DNA of 64,000 nt. Origin: Apiospora phragmitis. Taxonomy: Eukaryota; Ascomycota; Sordariomycetes; Amphisphaeriales; Apiosporaceae. The notes under the pieces were generated by a model. It was not told the origin of the DNA. It did not search any database and worked only from the letters and a program-made list of their open reading frames with translations. This document shows positions 33,291 to 43,844 of the stretch, piece by piece (position 1 is the stretch's first letter; every line of letters starts with the position of its first letter). The stretch is taken from contig JAQQWL010000005.1 in NCBI GenBank assembly GCA_038363925.1, positions 2,852,001 through 2,916,000 on the forward strand, in the 5' to 3' direction. The position numbers and the translations under genes are program-made.

Positions 33291-33900
33291 CCGATGACGA
33301 AGATATCTACAACTAGATCTATATAGCAAGTTCAAACTCGAGGCCAATCTACTGTTGAGATCGTGGAGAAACTATATCACTAAAATGAAATTGTGTGCCG
33401 CATTTATGCAGAACACCTTCCATTTCCAGGGTCCAGGCGTTATGGCTAATCTACGGTCGGGTTGTTATAATTACGGTCGATACGGTTGGTGTATTAGCCT
33501 TCCTTATTCCATATGTTTATAACATACCCCCCTATATGGTTTAACTCCGACCGGAAAAAGATTGGGTAAAGAACATAACACACTCGTTAATCTTTTCGAT
33601 TCTCTTCTTATCCCTGTCTCTTGTCGCGGTTCGATGCGTTGTAGATCTGCAGCGATGACGCGCCAAGAAGTAGACCCCTCCTACCCCTGCAATGCTGAGC
33701 GGCCTTGTTGTGTAAAGACTACCAGACAGCTCGACTGGCCGACTTCTCCTGGATTGTGAAAGCCGTGATCCCCAGATCCTGTAGACATGAGAACACCGTA
33801 CACGCTTAACATATGTTTCGCCGCCAGTCTTGCCGCATCTTCACTTCATCAGGAAAAGAATCATCCCTTGGCGCTTACCCTGTTTCTGTGTCCACGTTAG
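33291..33900. other. intergenic, nothing recognised
   Basis: AT-rich spacer before the NLR-like gene. The first exon of that gene may lie here (an acceptor-like CACTAG precedes 33937), but no start could be supported. Confidence 0.35.
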
Positions 33901-33929
33901 TTAAGGGTTACACCAAGGTGAGGGGGTAA

Positions 33930-36900
33930 GCACTAGTGTTGGGGGCCGTTATAGGTATCGTTATCTTCAGCCTGATATCTGCAACTGTCACCTTGACGGT
34001 ACGAACACACCAACGCGAACGCACCATGCCCACCGAAAGCCCCATTCCAGCCGTGGTGCAAGACACGGGATTCACAGTTCTTCATGAGCCTGCTGGCGTT
34101 GATCCTATTGTCGAGTAAGCTGTCAAACCAATGCTGACAATCTTTGGTCTTCCCACTGGCTAACTGCCGCCCAGCATCGTCCTTGTCCATGGCCTACAGG
34201 GCCATCCCGAAAAGACCTGGACCTCTCATACTGTCAACTCTGCATCAGCCAGCCGAGACATACGTCGCCAAATGCGGAGAGCCACAGAAGGAAACGGGAT
34301 CGATGGAGCCTGAAGGGAGCAATAGCTGACACGATCCGTGGCAAGAGGAGTGTATCATCGCCTGAAACGCTGACTGGTGTGCAGACCGGCAGCAAAGCTG
34401 TGTATTGGCCGCGTGACCTACTACCGGTCGACTGCCCCACAGCCCGGATCCAGGTCTGGGGCTATGACTCAGTAGTAACCAAAGGATACACAGCTGCCAA
34501 CAAGTCGAACCTGTTCAGCCACGCGAAGAGCTTGCTGTACGCCTTGGAACGACAAAGACGGGCTGGGAGACCCATTGTCTTCGTGGCCCATTCTCTCGGG
34601 GGTTTGCTTGTCAAGGAAGTCCTGCATAGGTCCCAATATTCTGAGGAGCGTGGACTGCGTGACATAGTTGAGTCGACCAAGGCTGTTGTGTTCATGGGGA
34701 CGCCACATCGCGGAAGCTCCGAGTTTGCTAAGATTGGGGAGTTGACGAGGAAAATCGCCGCAGGTCTGATGCGTGTCGACAGCAACTCTACCATCATCCG
34801 TGTCTTGGGAATTGATTCACCAGAGCTGGAGCTTTCCAGATGATCGTTTCTCCAGCAATGGAGGACGTATGGCTTCAAAGTAAAGACATTCCAAGAGAGC
34901 CAGCCAATGACTGGTCCAATGACTGGTGTGAATTTCGGAATACTGGACGAAAAGGTTCGTACCCCCTTACCTCGTTCTTGTCCAATCACAGACTCATGCC
35001 ATGTCCTAATCACAGGTTGTCCCCGATACATCTTCATCCTTGGACGATCCCCGGGAACGTGCAGAGACGATACAGGCCAATCATAGAGATATGGCTCGTT
35101 TCCGGGGTGCGGATGATCCGAACTACGTGAAGGTTGGTGGAGAATTGAAGACGATCGTGAAGTCATTGAGTTGTAATTTATCCATCTATCTACCTGATAA
35201 TGTTTCATTGTGCTGACTACCTATCTTTAGGTACTACTCCTAGCCTAACAGACCAGGAGAAATGTATGGAGTCAAATCGGGTAGAAGAATACCGCTAGTT
35301 ACTAACAGTTTTTCCAGATTCCCTGGCAACACTTTCGTTGCCTGCAATGATACAACGACAGCAGAACATTCATGATGCACTAGCCAATACCTGCGAATGG
35401 TGTCAAACATCGATCGAGTATCAGAATTGGTCTTCACGTCAGAACGTCAAGGCTGACCATGGACTTCTTTGGGTGAAAGGTGGGCATCCATCATACCATG
35501 CCGTTTTTACCTTTCCCATCCATGGCTTGCGAGTGACGCGTTCAACCCAAAGTTCTAACTAACATGATATCATAGGCATACCGGGCTCGGGAAAATCCAC
35601 TCGGAGACGGTCCAGTTCATCCGCGAGACGGGTCCGTGAGTTCTTTCGGGACGGACCCGGCCTTGGGCTTCTTGACTCAAGCTTAGCTGCTTCGCCCATC
35701 GGCCCCAGCTATATTGTCTTGCTCAAGGGCTGTATGGATCTTGTTGAGTATCATGACCAGTGGCCATGATCTCTACTGACTGAGGGACTACTGTCGTTTT
35801 GCTATCATCTTGTTCGCCAGAGAGGCGGTGAACAGAGGCACCAGCACAATCGAGCTTTATAACAGGATGCAGACAAGCGGGCTACTTGGGAAAATGGTCG
35901 AAGGTGATGCACAGAGTCAGCTGTATTTCCTTTGCAAGAATCACTTAACTTCGTGCGTCGAAGAATGCCTTGCCGAGGGTGCAGATCCGGATGATTCGGG
36001 AAGCACTCTGCACTCAGCACCTTTGATCGCTACAGTATCGCAGAGTGAAGAGGCCAGCACTCGCCTGGTCAAAGCTCTTCTCCATCACGGTGCCAACGTC
36101 AATGCTCAGGACCCTGATGGCAGAGCTGCGACTCTGATATGCTTCAGGAGGGGTTATTTCAAGCTGGCCCAGTTGCTAGTCGATTCTGGAGCCAATGTTG
36201 ACATTCCGGACAGTTCTGGGGTCACTCCGCTGCACATAGTAGCTAACATGAAACCGGAGGGTGGCTCGAAAGGCAAACCCGAGTGTTCTGCGACCCTACG
36301 GCAGTTGCTAGAGAAGAATCCCGGGCTTGACGCAAGAACACAATCTGGCTCCACGCCGCTTCACTTCGCAGCCGCGAGCGCGAACCATGTAGCAGCCTCG
36401 CTCCTTCTCGACCATGGTGCAAGCGTCGACCTTCACGATTTCGATGGGCCGCCGCTGCTGCACGCCGTGTGCAGTCCCCGAAACGAAGCAGCGGACCCCT
36501 GCAAGCTTCTGCTCTCGCGCGGGGCCGACGCTGCTTTTCGAGACAAAAAGAAGCGGACCTTTTTGCATCACGCGGCCTACTCGTCTCTTGTATCATCGGG
36601 CGCGGTCCTGCGCTGCCTGATCGAGGCGGGAGTCGAGGTGAATGCGGTTGACCACCTTGGACAGACGGCGCTTCACAGGGCAGCCGAACGTGTTGGCGAC
36701 ATCACGATGCTGTTGCGGGCGCTCGTCGATTCTGGCTGTGATGTGAGTCTACGAGACGCAATGAGGCAAACGGCTCTGGATGTCCGACGCAATTTCCACG
36801 GTACAATGAGTGATGAGGAGAAGCGTTTGCTTCAGGGATATTCATCTGATAACCTCTCACTGCCCATCCGGCCGGTACAAGCGCAGTTCAGCTGGGACGG

Positions 36901-36937
36901 ATACATGGATTCCATAACGAGGATATTCTCAGACTGA
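33930..36937 (+). pseudogene. NLR-like gene: alpha/beta hydrolase, partial NACHT, ankyrin repeats
   Basis: Fungal NOD-like receptors of this layout act in non-self recognition and programmed cell death. In order: a hydrophobic segment (GAVIGIVIFSLISATVTL); TGFTVLHEPAG; an intron (34115-34174); VDIVLVHGLQGHPEKTWT. After a frame break come IQVWGYDSV, the serine-hydrolase box FVAHSLGGLLVKEVL and AVVFMGTPHRGSSEFA. The linker includes a 12-bp tandem repeat (34906-34929, PMTGPMTG). Then HGLLWVKG and, across an intron (35480-35575), the P-loop GIPGSGKST. Right after it the NACHT core is missing: no Walker B, and frames break. A 35810-36937 frame follows with about seven ankyrin repeats (e.g. SGVTPLHIVANM, SGSTPLHFAAAS, LGQTALHRAAER). 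At least one frame break in the hydrolase part and the NACHT deletion make it a non-functional NLR, although the ankyrin part alone remains open. Confidence 0.75.
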
Positions 36938-37282
36938 TAATTCAGGTAAGTAGACATTGGGCATGAGAATACAGCATTGAGGCTTTTTATTATTTTCTTA
37001 TCTTTGTGAACAACACGATTTCCTTTTAAGTCTGTCTTCAGTTTGAGAATGTAGTAAATCGCCAAGTTTGGGTCCCCTTACAAAACTTTCCACACAGGCT
37101 GTGAACCGACGGGGCTCATGGATCACAATATTCGACCGTAGGCTTTCTTTCATTACCGGTCCCCATTGCTCTTTACTTTCGTATTCAGAAGTAGAGGACG
37201 GCAAGCAGTCTGTCAGGCTAAGGGGATGCATAACGGAAGCTCTTTCCTGCCTTTGGGCCACGTCGGTGAACTGCTGTTTTAG
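36938..37282. other. short spacer, nothing recognised
   Basis: Separates the NLR-like gene from the convergent RBR-type gene. No coding content seen. Confidence 0.4.
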
Positions 37283-37867
37283 CTACTCGCAAGTCCAGTG
37301 CGAGGAATCATTCCATGAGACATAGCACTTCCAGCAGAACTCGTATTGGCATGAGACACCTGCCGTTAGATCAACAAAATTAGCGGTGCTTCCAGTTGAT
37401 AAGGCTCGAGAATGATTGACTGCGTTGGACAACAACAACGTGGGCAATGAATGCCGCCCTTACTTACATTTCATCTGTGGACTGAGAAACGGTCAGTATT
37501 AAGTACAGCACTCACGAGATATGACTTGAAAAACATACCAGCCACCGTTCCTCTCTATCCTCACCTTGCACCGGGATCCCGGACACTCGCGAGTCGTCGC
37601 TCGGATAGTCTTGGCGCTATCTCGGTCTTGCTTCAGTCTGAGTACAAAACGATATGGTGGTAACATGGTGTGCCAGCGAGGTTTCCGGGGCTTCGTCATA
37701 GAGCTTTCGCTGTCGCCGCAGCTGTACTTTTCGCACAAGCTGCATTGAGACGAGGCGGCCTTCTCGACCTTCTCGCTGCAGCTTCCACGAGCTGTGACTC
37801 GTTGATCTGCGGTGCGGAACAGATCGCGGATACTGCGAATCCTCTCGGAAGAAAACATGACTCTCAT
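37283..37867 (-). CDS. RBR E3 ubiquitin-ligase-type protein (IBR-like/Rcat part), truncated
   Basis: Exons 37867-37539, 37481-37468 and 37359-37283 total 420 nt (139 residues). The end matches the Rcat (RING2) domain of RING-between-RING ligases: CPGSRCKVRIERNGG joined to CPQMKC and VSCQYEFCWKCYVSW. The Cys of NGGC, the catalytic thioester residue in the family, is split by the first intron (GTATGT...TTCTCAG). The middle exon is only 14 nt (coding the CPQMK stretch), followed by a GTAAGT...GGCAG intron. Upstream, SQCSLCEKYSC looks like half of an IBR. No RING1 was found above 37867, so this is either an N-terminally truncated remnant or a short RBR-like gene. The exact agreement of phases with the NGGCPxMKC consensus supports the splice model. 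Confidence 0.66.
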
Positions 37868-38763
37868 AGGCCTGTGTCTGGATTTGAATATGTCGATGAA
37901 GAAAGAGGAGAACCAGTACCAGGTTGTGGATCCTGTTTTTGTTGCTCAAGCAGTCTGTCTGTTTTACTCCCTAGTGGTATTGGCACATATACATAAATAA
38001 GTATGGATAGAATGAGCGCATTCTCCGCTACGGTAGAGGCTATCATCAAGCTTGTATCGGTCCATGGGAGTTACAAAAGGTAGTTGGCTTGGCTTTACAG
38101 ATAACCTAAAGCATCGGATACGATGGTCTATTTTTGAGTTCATGTAGTCCACGGACGGTATGAGTTAGTTTGTACCTTGTATATGCTCGGGGGTAGCCTG
38201 TTGGTTGTGGTTGTTCGATCTGGTGTGCTCTCTTGGCATTGGATTGAAGTTACAAGAAGAGCACGAATAGGGAACCAGAAGAGGCAAACTCTGAAACGGA
38301 TGCAATATCACGCGGCAATAAAATATTGCATATTACATGCTCGTTCGTATTGGAATTCGTTAATCGTTGCCGATGAAAGGACACTTATTGGCACCCACAG
38401 AGATGTGGCGAGAAGAGCAACATCAAGCGGCAGGATTAAGTCAATGGGTAACCGTAGCATCGAAGTAATTATTTCTGGATGGGATGCAGTCCAGATCGAC
38501 CAACCATGTATTCATACGTTCAACCGCAGGTACCATATGCTCGGGACCATGAGCCAAGGCCAACCCCTCCCTGATAGAAGGGCAGTCTCGCCGTATTGGA
38601 ATGTCCTCCAAAAAGATGACATGAACAACTATGAATGATGATACAGAACGGGACAACCTGCCAGTGTCCATGACGTCGTCGCAGACCGTGGGCAGAAAGG
38701 AATATGCCAAGCCATTTCAGTTCCAGGCCCACCGAGATGTCATCGCGTATCTATATGCGCGCA
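37868..38763. other. intergenic, nothing recognised
   Basis: No RING1-like CxxC cluster was recognised on the minus strand that would complete the RBR gene, and no other coding frame was supported. Confidence 0.4.
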
Positions 38764-39441
38764 ATGGATTGGCTGACATTGAAAGAGACCATGCAAGTCA
38801 TGGAGAAGCGATACAACTTCTTCGCGACGTACGACTGCCGGGCTTAGGCCTGCGCCCGGAGCGACCGGTACGAGGAGGGTTGGAGGCTGCTGGACGGCGT
38901 CGCGGAAGCCGACCTGGCCCGTTCCTACCCGGAGCACCCGGACGACGCCATTTCCTTCTACGACACGCGCGCGCTGCTGGCGCGCAGCGACGAGCGGCAG
39001 TCCCCGGCGCAGGTTGTGGAGGCGGCGACGGCGCTGATCGATCTGCTGAAGACGCGGTACGGCTTGGCCGATCACCGCACCATCGACGCCCAGGCTGACG
39101 CTGACCTCGAAGCTTGCCTGCGGAAAATGGGATGCGACGACCAGACCGAAGAGGTCAGGCAGGGCATCTACATAGCGCTGGACGCGGTCGGGGAGAAGTT
39201 GACAAGGGGAGCGTGGTGGACAAGCCTCGAAGTCCGCCCATTGGGAAACGTAGCTTCCATAGGCTCATCCTGTCGCACTGTGTATGATAGTGCTCCAATG
39301 CTTTATACTGGTCGTTGGAAGTATCGAGCGATGGGACAACCAACTGGCACCGATTCTTGTGCGATAGGGGGTGGCTGCCCTCCGCACTTTGGTGTAGAAA
39401 GGAGTCGCAAACGGGTTGATGGTACACTATGGGTATCGTGA
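38764..39441 (+). pseudogene. unrecognised protein with one in-frame TAG
   Basis: Not recognised. From ATG 38764 (MDWLTLKETMQVMEKRYNFF) the frame is coherent except for one TAG at 38845-38847, after ATYDCRA. It continues with ACARSDRYEEGWRLLDGVAE, HPDDAISFYDTRALLARSDE, AATALIDLLKTRYGL and WWTSLEVRPLGNV. The part after the TAG is GC-rich with coding-like third positions until about 39250; the last 60 codons look less coding-like, so the true end is uncertain. No signal peptide or membrane span. The stop would be CAG (Gln) before a C-to-T change, or Trp after A-to-I editing. Its 3' end converges with MZM1. Confidence 0.45.
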
Positions 39442-39509
39442 CATATATACAAGACATTTCTGCCATTTGTTTTACAGTTTTGTGAGTTCGTATTTCGCTT
39501 CGCTGCTGC

Positions 39510-39979
39510 TCAATTGCTACTGCAAGTCTTGCCGGGAGTGACCTTGACCGTCTTGCCTCCAGCCACCTTGACCGTGTCGTTGTCACCTCGCTCGACGTGC
39601 TCGTGTATCCGCAGCTCTGGAGTTTCGTGTGTTAGCATCTACCAGCCCATTCATGCTGGACAGTTCCGTGGCCGCAACATACTGTAAGTGTCGCCTTCTC
39701 TTTTCCCTGTACCACGTTTTGCTTCAGGATAGTTGCGACGTCTTCGGCGTGTCGGATCTCTTCGGCGAACTTGGGGTCTGATGGCTTCAGGTGGGCTTGG
39801 TTGCGGAAGCCCGTACGGATTTGATTTTGGGCGGCCTCCAAGATGGGTTGATCCCCTATGCGTATAAGGGTCAGACTTGGGTCGTGATTTGTGCATTAGG
39901 TCTATCAGGGAGCAAGCATACCTTGGAAGGCGATCCTCGCCGACCGCCAGAGGTTTCTGTATGCTGCGATTGCGGCCAT
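39510..39979 (-). CDS. MZM1: mitochondrial zinc maintenance protein 1 (LYRM7-type LYR protein)
   Basis: Mzm1 is a mitochondrial-matrix LYR-motif chaperone that stabilises the Rieske iron-sulfur protein for late complex III assembly and affects matrix zinc. Three exons (39979-39922, 39855-39683, 39614-39510) total 336 nt, 111 residues, the family's usual size. The LYR-type start [13 protein letters not shown] is followed by [32 protein letters not shown] and, after intron 2, [16 protein letters not shown]. Introns are 66 and 68 bp (GTATGC...ATAG, GTATGT...AGAG). All joins keep phase. It lies head to head with ZUO1 across 472 bp. The frame is intact, in contrast to the accessory genes around it. 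Confidence 0.88.
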
Positions 39980-40451
39980 TGTGAGTGAGGTAGGGCGTCG
40001 ATTGCTACACGTGTGGGAAGGCGAGTCTGTAACGTATATGTACACTCGGCAATGGGGATAATGAAGAGGTATTAGTTCACAGGTAATGGTTTATCACTCA
40101 CGATTCTACAACGACCATTCAATTCCACCATGCGATTCGATGCGACAGCTAACCTGCTGGAAAAAATGGGTGGCTTACGCTCCTGCTGCTGTGGCTAGTG
40201 AGGATCTCCACCCCAGAAACCTCTGGGCCATTCCTTGCAGGCCCCACCAGCCTGAGCAAAGAGAGTCTGGGAGAGGTGCGGTGCTGGGGCCGATTAAAAA
40301 AAAAATCCAGGCGAAGAAACGAAAAAAGTCAGGCAAGCCCCACGCCAATTGACTTAGGCCTAGTAGTATCTTTTCCACCTCAGCCCACTGTTGCACCTTT
40401 TTCGATCTGTCTGACAACAACAGCCAGCATCACCACAGGACAACATCAAAC
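39980..40451. promoter_or_regulatory. shared divergent promoter of MZM1 and ZUO1
   Basis: 472 bp between two head-to-head housekeeping-type starts. On the ZUO1 side there is an A-run (about 40294-40305), a CCAAT box (about 40345) and pyrimidine-rich stretches up to the ATG, as in constitutive fungal promoters. Bidirectional control is inferred from geometry only. Confidence 0.5.
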
Positions 40452-41851
40452 ATGGCGTCCACAACCAAGGTCGAGAGGCCTCTTCCCACTCTGCCTGAAG
40501 GCTGGTCGGCCGAGAAGGACTTCAAGCCCGTCGGCAAGACCACCGGCTCGACCCAGCGCACCATTGAGCCTGTTGGCCCTCACTTCCTGGCCCATGCCCG
40601 CCGTGCCCGCCACAAGCGCACCTTCTCCGAGGATGACCGCATCCAGGCACAGGAGAAGGCCAAGAACATCGAGCAGAACGACGACAGCGATGTCAGCGAG
40701 CCCGAGGATCCCATGATGCTCCAGCGGGAGGCCAAGGACTGGAAGGTACGCTTGATCTACTTGCACATTCTTCCCCCACAGACTCTGATGCTAATCCGCC
40801 ATGCCTACAGTCTCAAGATCACTACCAAGTGTTGGGTCTGTCCAAGTACCGATACAAGGCCACCGAGGACCAGGTCAAGCGTGCCCACCGCAAGAAGGTC
40901 CTCAAGCACCACCCCGATAAGAAGGCCGCCTCCGGTGCCACCGAGGACGACAACTTCTTCAAGTGCATCCAAAAGGCCACCGAGGTCCTGCTCGATCCCG
41001 TCAAGCGCCGCCAGTTCGACTCGGTCGACGAGAAGGCCGACGTCGAGCCCCCGACCAAGAAGGAGGCGCAGAAGAACTACCTCAAGGCCTGGGGCAAGGT
41101 CTTCAAGGCCGAGGCCCGCTTCAGCAAGAACCCCAACGTCCCCATGCTGGGCGGCGACGACGCCACCAAGCCCGAGGTCGACGAGTTCTACAACTTCTGG
41201 TACAACTTCGACAGCTGGCGGACCTTCGAGTACCTCGACGAGGACGTGCCCGACGACAACGAGAACCGCGACCAGAAGCGCCACATGGAGCGTAAGAACG
41301 CCAACGCCCGCAAAAAGAAGAAGGCCGACGACAACGCCCGCCTCCGCAAGCTGCTGGACGAGTGTGCCGCCGGCGACGACCGTATCAAGCGCTTCCGCAA
41401 GGAGGCCAACGCCGCCAAGAACAAGAAGAAGGCCGACAAGGAGGCCGCCGAGGCCAAAGCCAAGGAGGATGCCCGCCTGAAGAAGGAGGCCGAGGAGAAG
41501 GCGGCCAAGGAGGCTGAGGAGAAGGCCAAGACGGACCGCGAGGCCAACAAGAAGGCCAAGGAGGCCGCCAAGAACGCCGTCAAGAAGAACAAGCGTGTCA
41601 TTAAGGGCTCCGTCAAGGACGCCAACTACTTCGCCTCGGGTGGCGAGGCTAGCGCTGAGCAGGTCAACACCGTCCTCAACGATGTCGAGATTGTGCAGAG
41701 CAAGGTCGACCCCGAGGAGATCGCCGCGCTGGCTGGCAAGCTCAACGGTCTCAAGGTCGCTGACGAGATCAAGAACGTCTGGGCCGAGGAGGTCAAGCGC
41801 CTGGTTGGTGCCGGCAAGCTCAAGGACGGCGAGCTCAAGGCACTCGCATAG
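40452..41851 (+). CDS. ZUO1: Zuotin, J-protein of the ribosome-associated complex
   Basis: Zuo1 pairs with the Hsp70-like Ssz1 on the ribosome and stimulates the Hsp70 Ssb to fold nascent chains. Exons 40452-40745 and 40811-41851 (intron 65 bp, GTACGC...CTACAG) give 444 residues, close to the yeast protein. The J-domain starts at SQDHYQVLGLSKYRYKATED with the HPD tripeptide at residues 132-134 (LKHHPDKK). The Zuotin homology domain includes NVPMLGGDDA and VDEFYNFWYNFDSWRTFEYL. A long Lys/Ala/Glu charged rRNA-binding helix covers about residues 255-365, followed by a C-terminal bundle ending in LKALA. Frame intact with strong codon bias, a conserved core gene and a good synteny anchor. Confidence 0.95.
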
Positions 41852-42375
41852 TATATTGATTGATGACATGTAAAACGACGAATGTTTATGAAATCGAACG
41901 CTTTAGAGTAGCGTAGCTCAGGGCGCACGGCCGGGTAGACTTTGGTTTTGGCAACGTAGACACGATAGATCACGATTTATCCAAGCGATGTTGGGACGGC
42001 CTCAAACCTGACTGTGATCCTCTGGTGTGTTCATGGCATTCATTGGTGTAGTTTTTATACGTTAGGTACTAGATTTGGCGTGTACGCACTTCAAGACTAC
42101 ATATATATGGTTGCCATACGTATTAATGATAGCAATGCCGACAAGATCAACTGCCCGTGGCAAACACAAAATGGAAATGACACTATTGGTTGGCAGATAT
42201 TTCTTTCACAGCCAGGACAGCATCTGGGTGTCGTCGCAACCAGGTCGACTCGTAGAAACGACAGATTATTCTGCTACTTAGCCAAAGCACGATGTGCATT
42301 ATGCCCGGGGCCTCTTGAGCGCTAGTTAGGCGCATGTCGTGGCATCTAGAGATAGCGCAGCCTTAAGGCCAGTAT
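41852..42375. other. intergenic, nothing recognised
   Basis: 3' flank of ZUO1. No coding content supported. Confidence 0.4.
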
Positions 42376-42540
42376 ACCTTTAAGCTTAATAACGAATATA
42401 TGATATAAAAATATATGTAAACGTTAATAATTAATTTAATTAATTTAATACTATTATTTAATTTTCAATGCTTTTAAAAGGGGGTTAGCGAGAGGGGGTG
42501 CTATCTTACTCCCTCTTCTAAAATACTATTACTAACTAAC
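42376..42540. repeat. AT-rich scar bordering the truncated P450
   Basis: About 165 bp of TA-rich sequence (TTAATTTAATTAATTTAAT) with an abrupt change of composition from both neighbours. It resembles the RIP-like block at 45.3-47.0 kb and may be a transposon scar. It replaces the 5' two-thirds of the P450 gene. Confidence 0.45.
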
Positions 42541-42555
42541 GTGTGTTCTCTCAGT

Positions 42556-43136
42556 GCGAAACTCTCCGACTGTATTCGGGCGTAATATTGATCACCAAAG
42601 TCGCTGTGAAGGCACAGACAGTGACTCAGTCTAGCAAAGGGTCGAGCCACCGCCTGCCGCCCGGCACTAAAGTTTACCTGTCGGCGCCTGGCGTCCATTA
42701 CCACCCCAAGTACTGGCCAAACCCCGAGGCGTTCGGCCCCCATCGGTGGGTGGACCGGTCTTGGACATACAGCGATCACCACCGCGGGCCGCAACAACAA
42801 CAGCAGCCGCAGCCGCAGCAGAAACGCAAGTCCGTCGCGTCTGACGCCACACGCCACATGCGTGGGATGTACCTGACCTTCTCGGACGGCGCCCGCGCGT
42901 GCCTGGGCCGCAAGTTTGCGCAGGCTGAGTTCATGGCCTTCTTCGCTACCTTCCTACGTCAGTGCCGTGTCGAGCTGCGGCCCGGTACCGACGCGGGGGA
43001 AGCTGAAGCGAGACCTCGACGGCAAGGCATCTGGGAAGCTCACGCTTTCACCGCCCTACCCCTTACCCCTGATGGCAAAGCCCAGAGCCTAGGGCGGTCG
43101 TTGGTAGTTCCAGACCTGGTTAGACAGTGGCTGTGA
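42556..43136 (+). pseudogene. cytochrome P450, 5'-truncated (C-terminal exon only)
   Basis: The frame opens directly after an intact intron 3' end (branch ACTAAC and acceptor TTCTCTCAG at about 42532-42555), so it is a surviving last exon. It begins at the ExxR motif (CETLRLYS). PPGTKVYLSAPGVHYHPKYW, the PERF-like AFGPHRWV, a Gln-rich insert (QQQQQPQPQQK) and the haem-binding FSDGARACLGRKFA with its cysteine ligand follow. It ends at TGA 43136. The N-terminal membrane anchor, oxygen-binding I-helix and all earlier exons are missing; AT-rich sequence lies in their place. It cannot encode an active enzyme. The original subfamily cannot be told. Confidence 0.82.
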
Positions 43137-43844
43137 TAGCGGTAATTAGAGTGCAATGGACCAAAGGATTGACGTTGGGATAACACATGAAGCTGAATGG
43201 GCAGACTGGGTTTTGGTTTGGTTTCTTTTAATTGCAAAACTCGCTGATTTTCTCTAATATTACCACATGTAGCACAGGCGTCCTGCATGTCGAAGATTCT
43301 TGATTCCGTTTGTATATACAGAAAATAAGAAAGCTCGAGCGATGAAGCCCTTGTAGTATTCCAGAATCATGGCGGACCAGCATGGAATACATTGCGTATA
43401 GTTTTTCGAGGCCTGCATGCGCGATGAATCTTCCTGGGGATTGATCGTTAAGATATATCTCAGCCTATGCCCTCCTGTGACCCCCCTTTAACAGACTTCT
43501 ACTCCAATATAATACTCAAATGAAAGGCCGCCCAACAAGAGGTCAATGAAAAGATAAATGCCACACGAAGGGCTAGAATAAACGGTCGCGGATCCTGAGG
43601 CAACAGTTCAGTAGGCGTAAGGCCCCGCCTAAGGATGGCGCTGGCCTTGGTCAAGGGGAGATAGGCGACAGCCTATAGGTTTCCCACATAAAGCAGAGTG
43701 TTCAATGACCGAGAAATTCAGCAAGGGACCTCACAAGAGGGCAAGTAGCAATAGCGGGGGCGGGCGCGCGGGCGGGCACGGGAGGCGGGGAGACCATTAT
43801 CGCAACCTTTCCTAACACAGACAGAGAGCTTATGTCCAATAGAA
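43137..43844. other. intergenic, nothing recognised
   Basis: Spacer between convergent P450 remnant and ankyrin pseudogene. A GC-rich GGGCGGGCGC-type run lies near 43756-43785. Confidence 0.4.

Noticed and set aside
40805..41869. 354-residue minus-strand frame opposite ZUO1
   Set aside because: Leu/Gly/Val-rich shadow of the Lys/Ala-rich Zuotin charged region. ZUO1 motifs are unambiguous.
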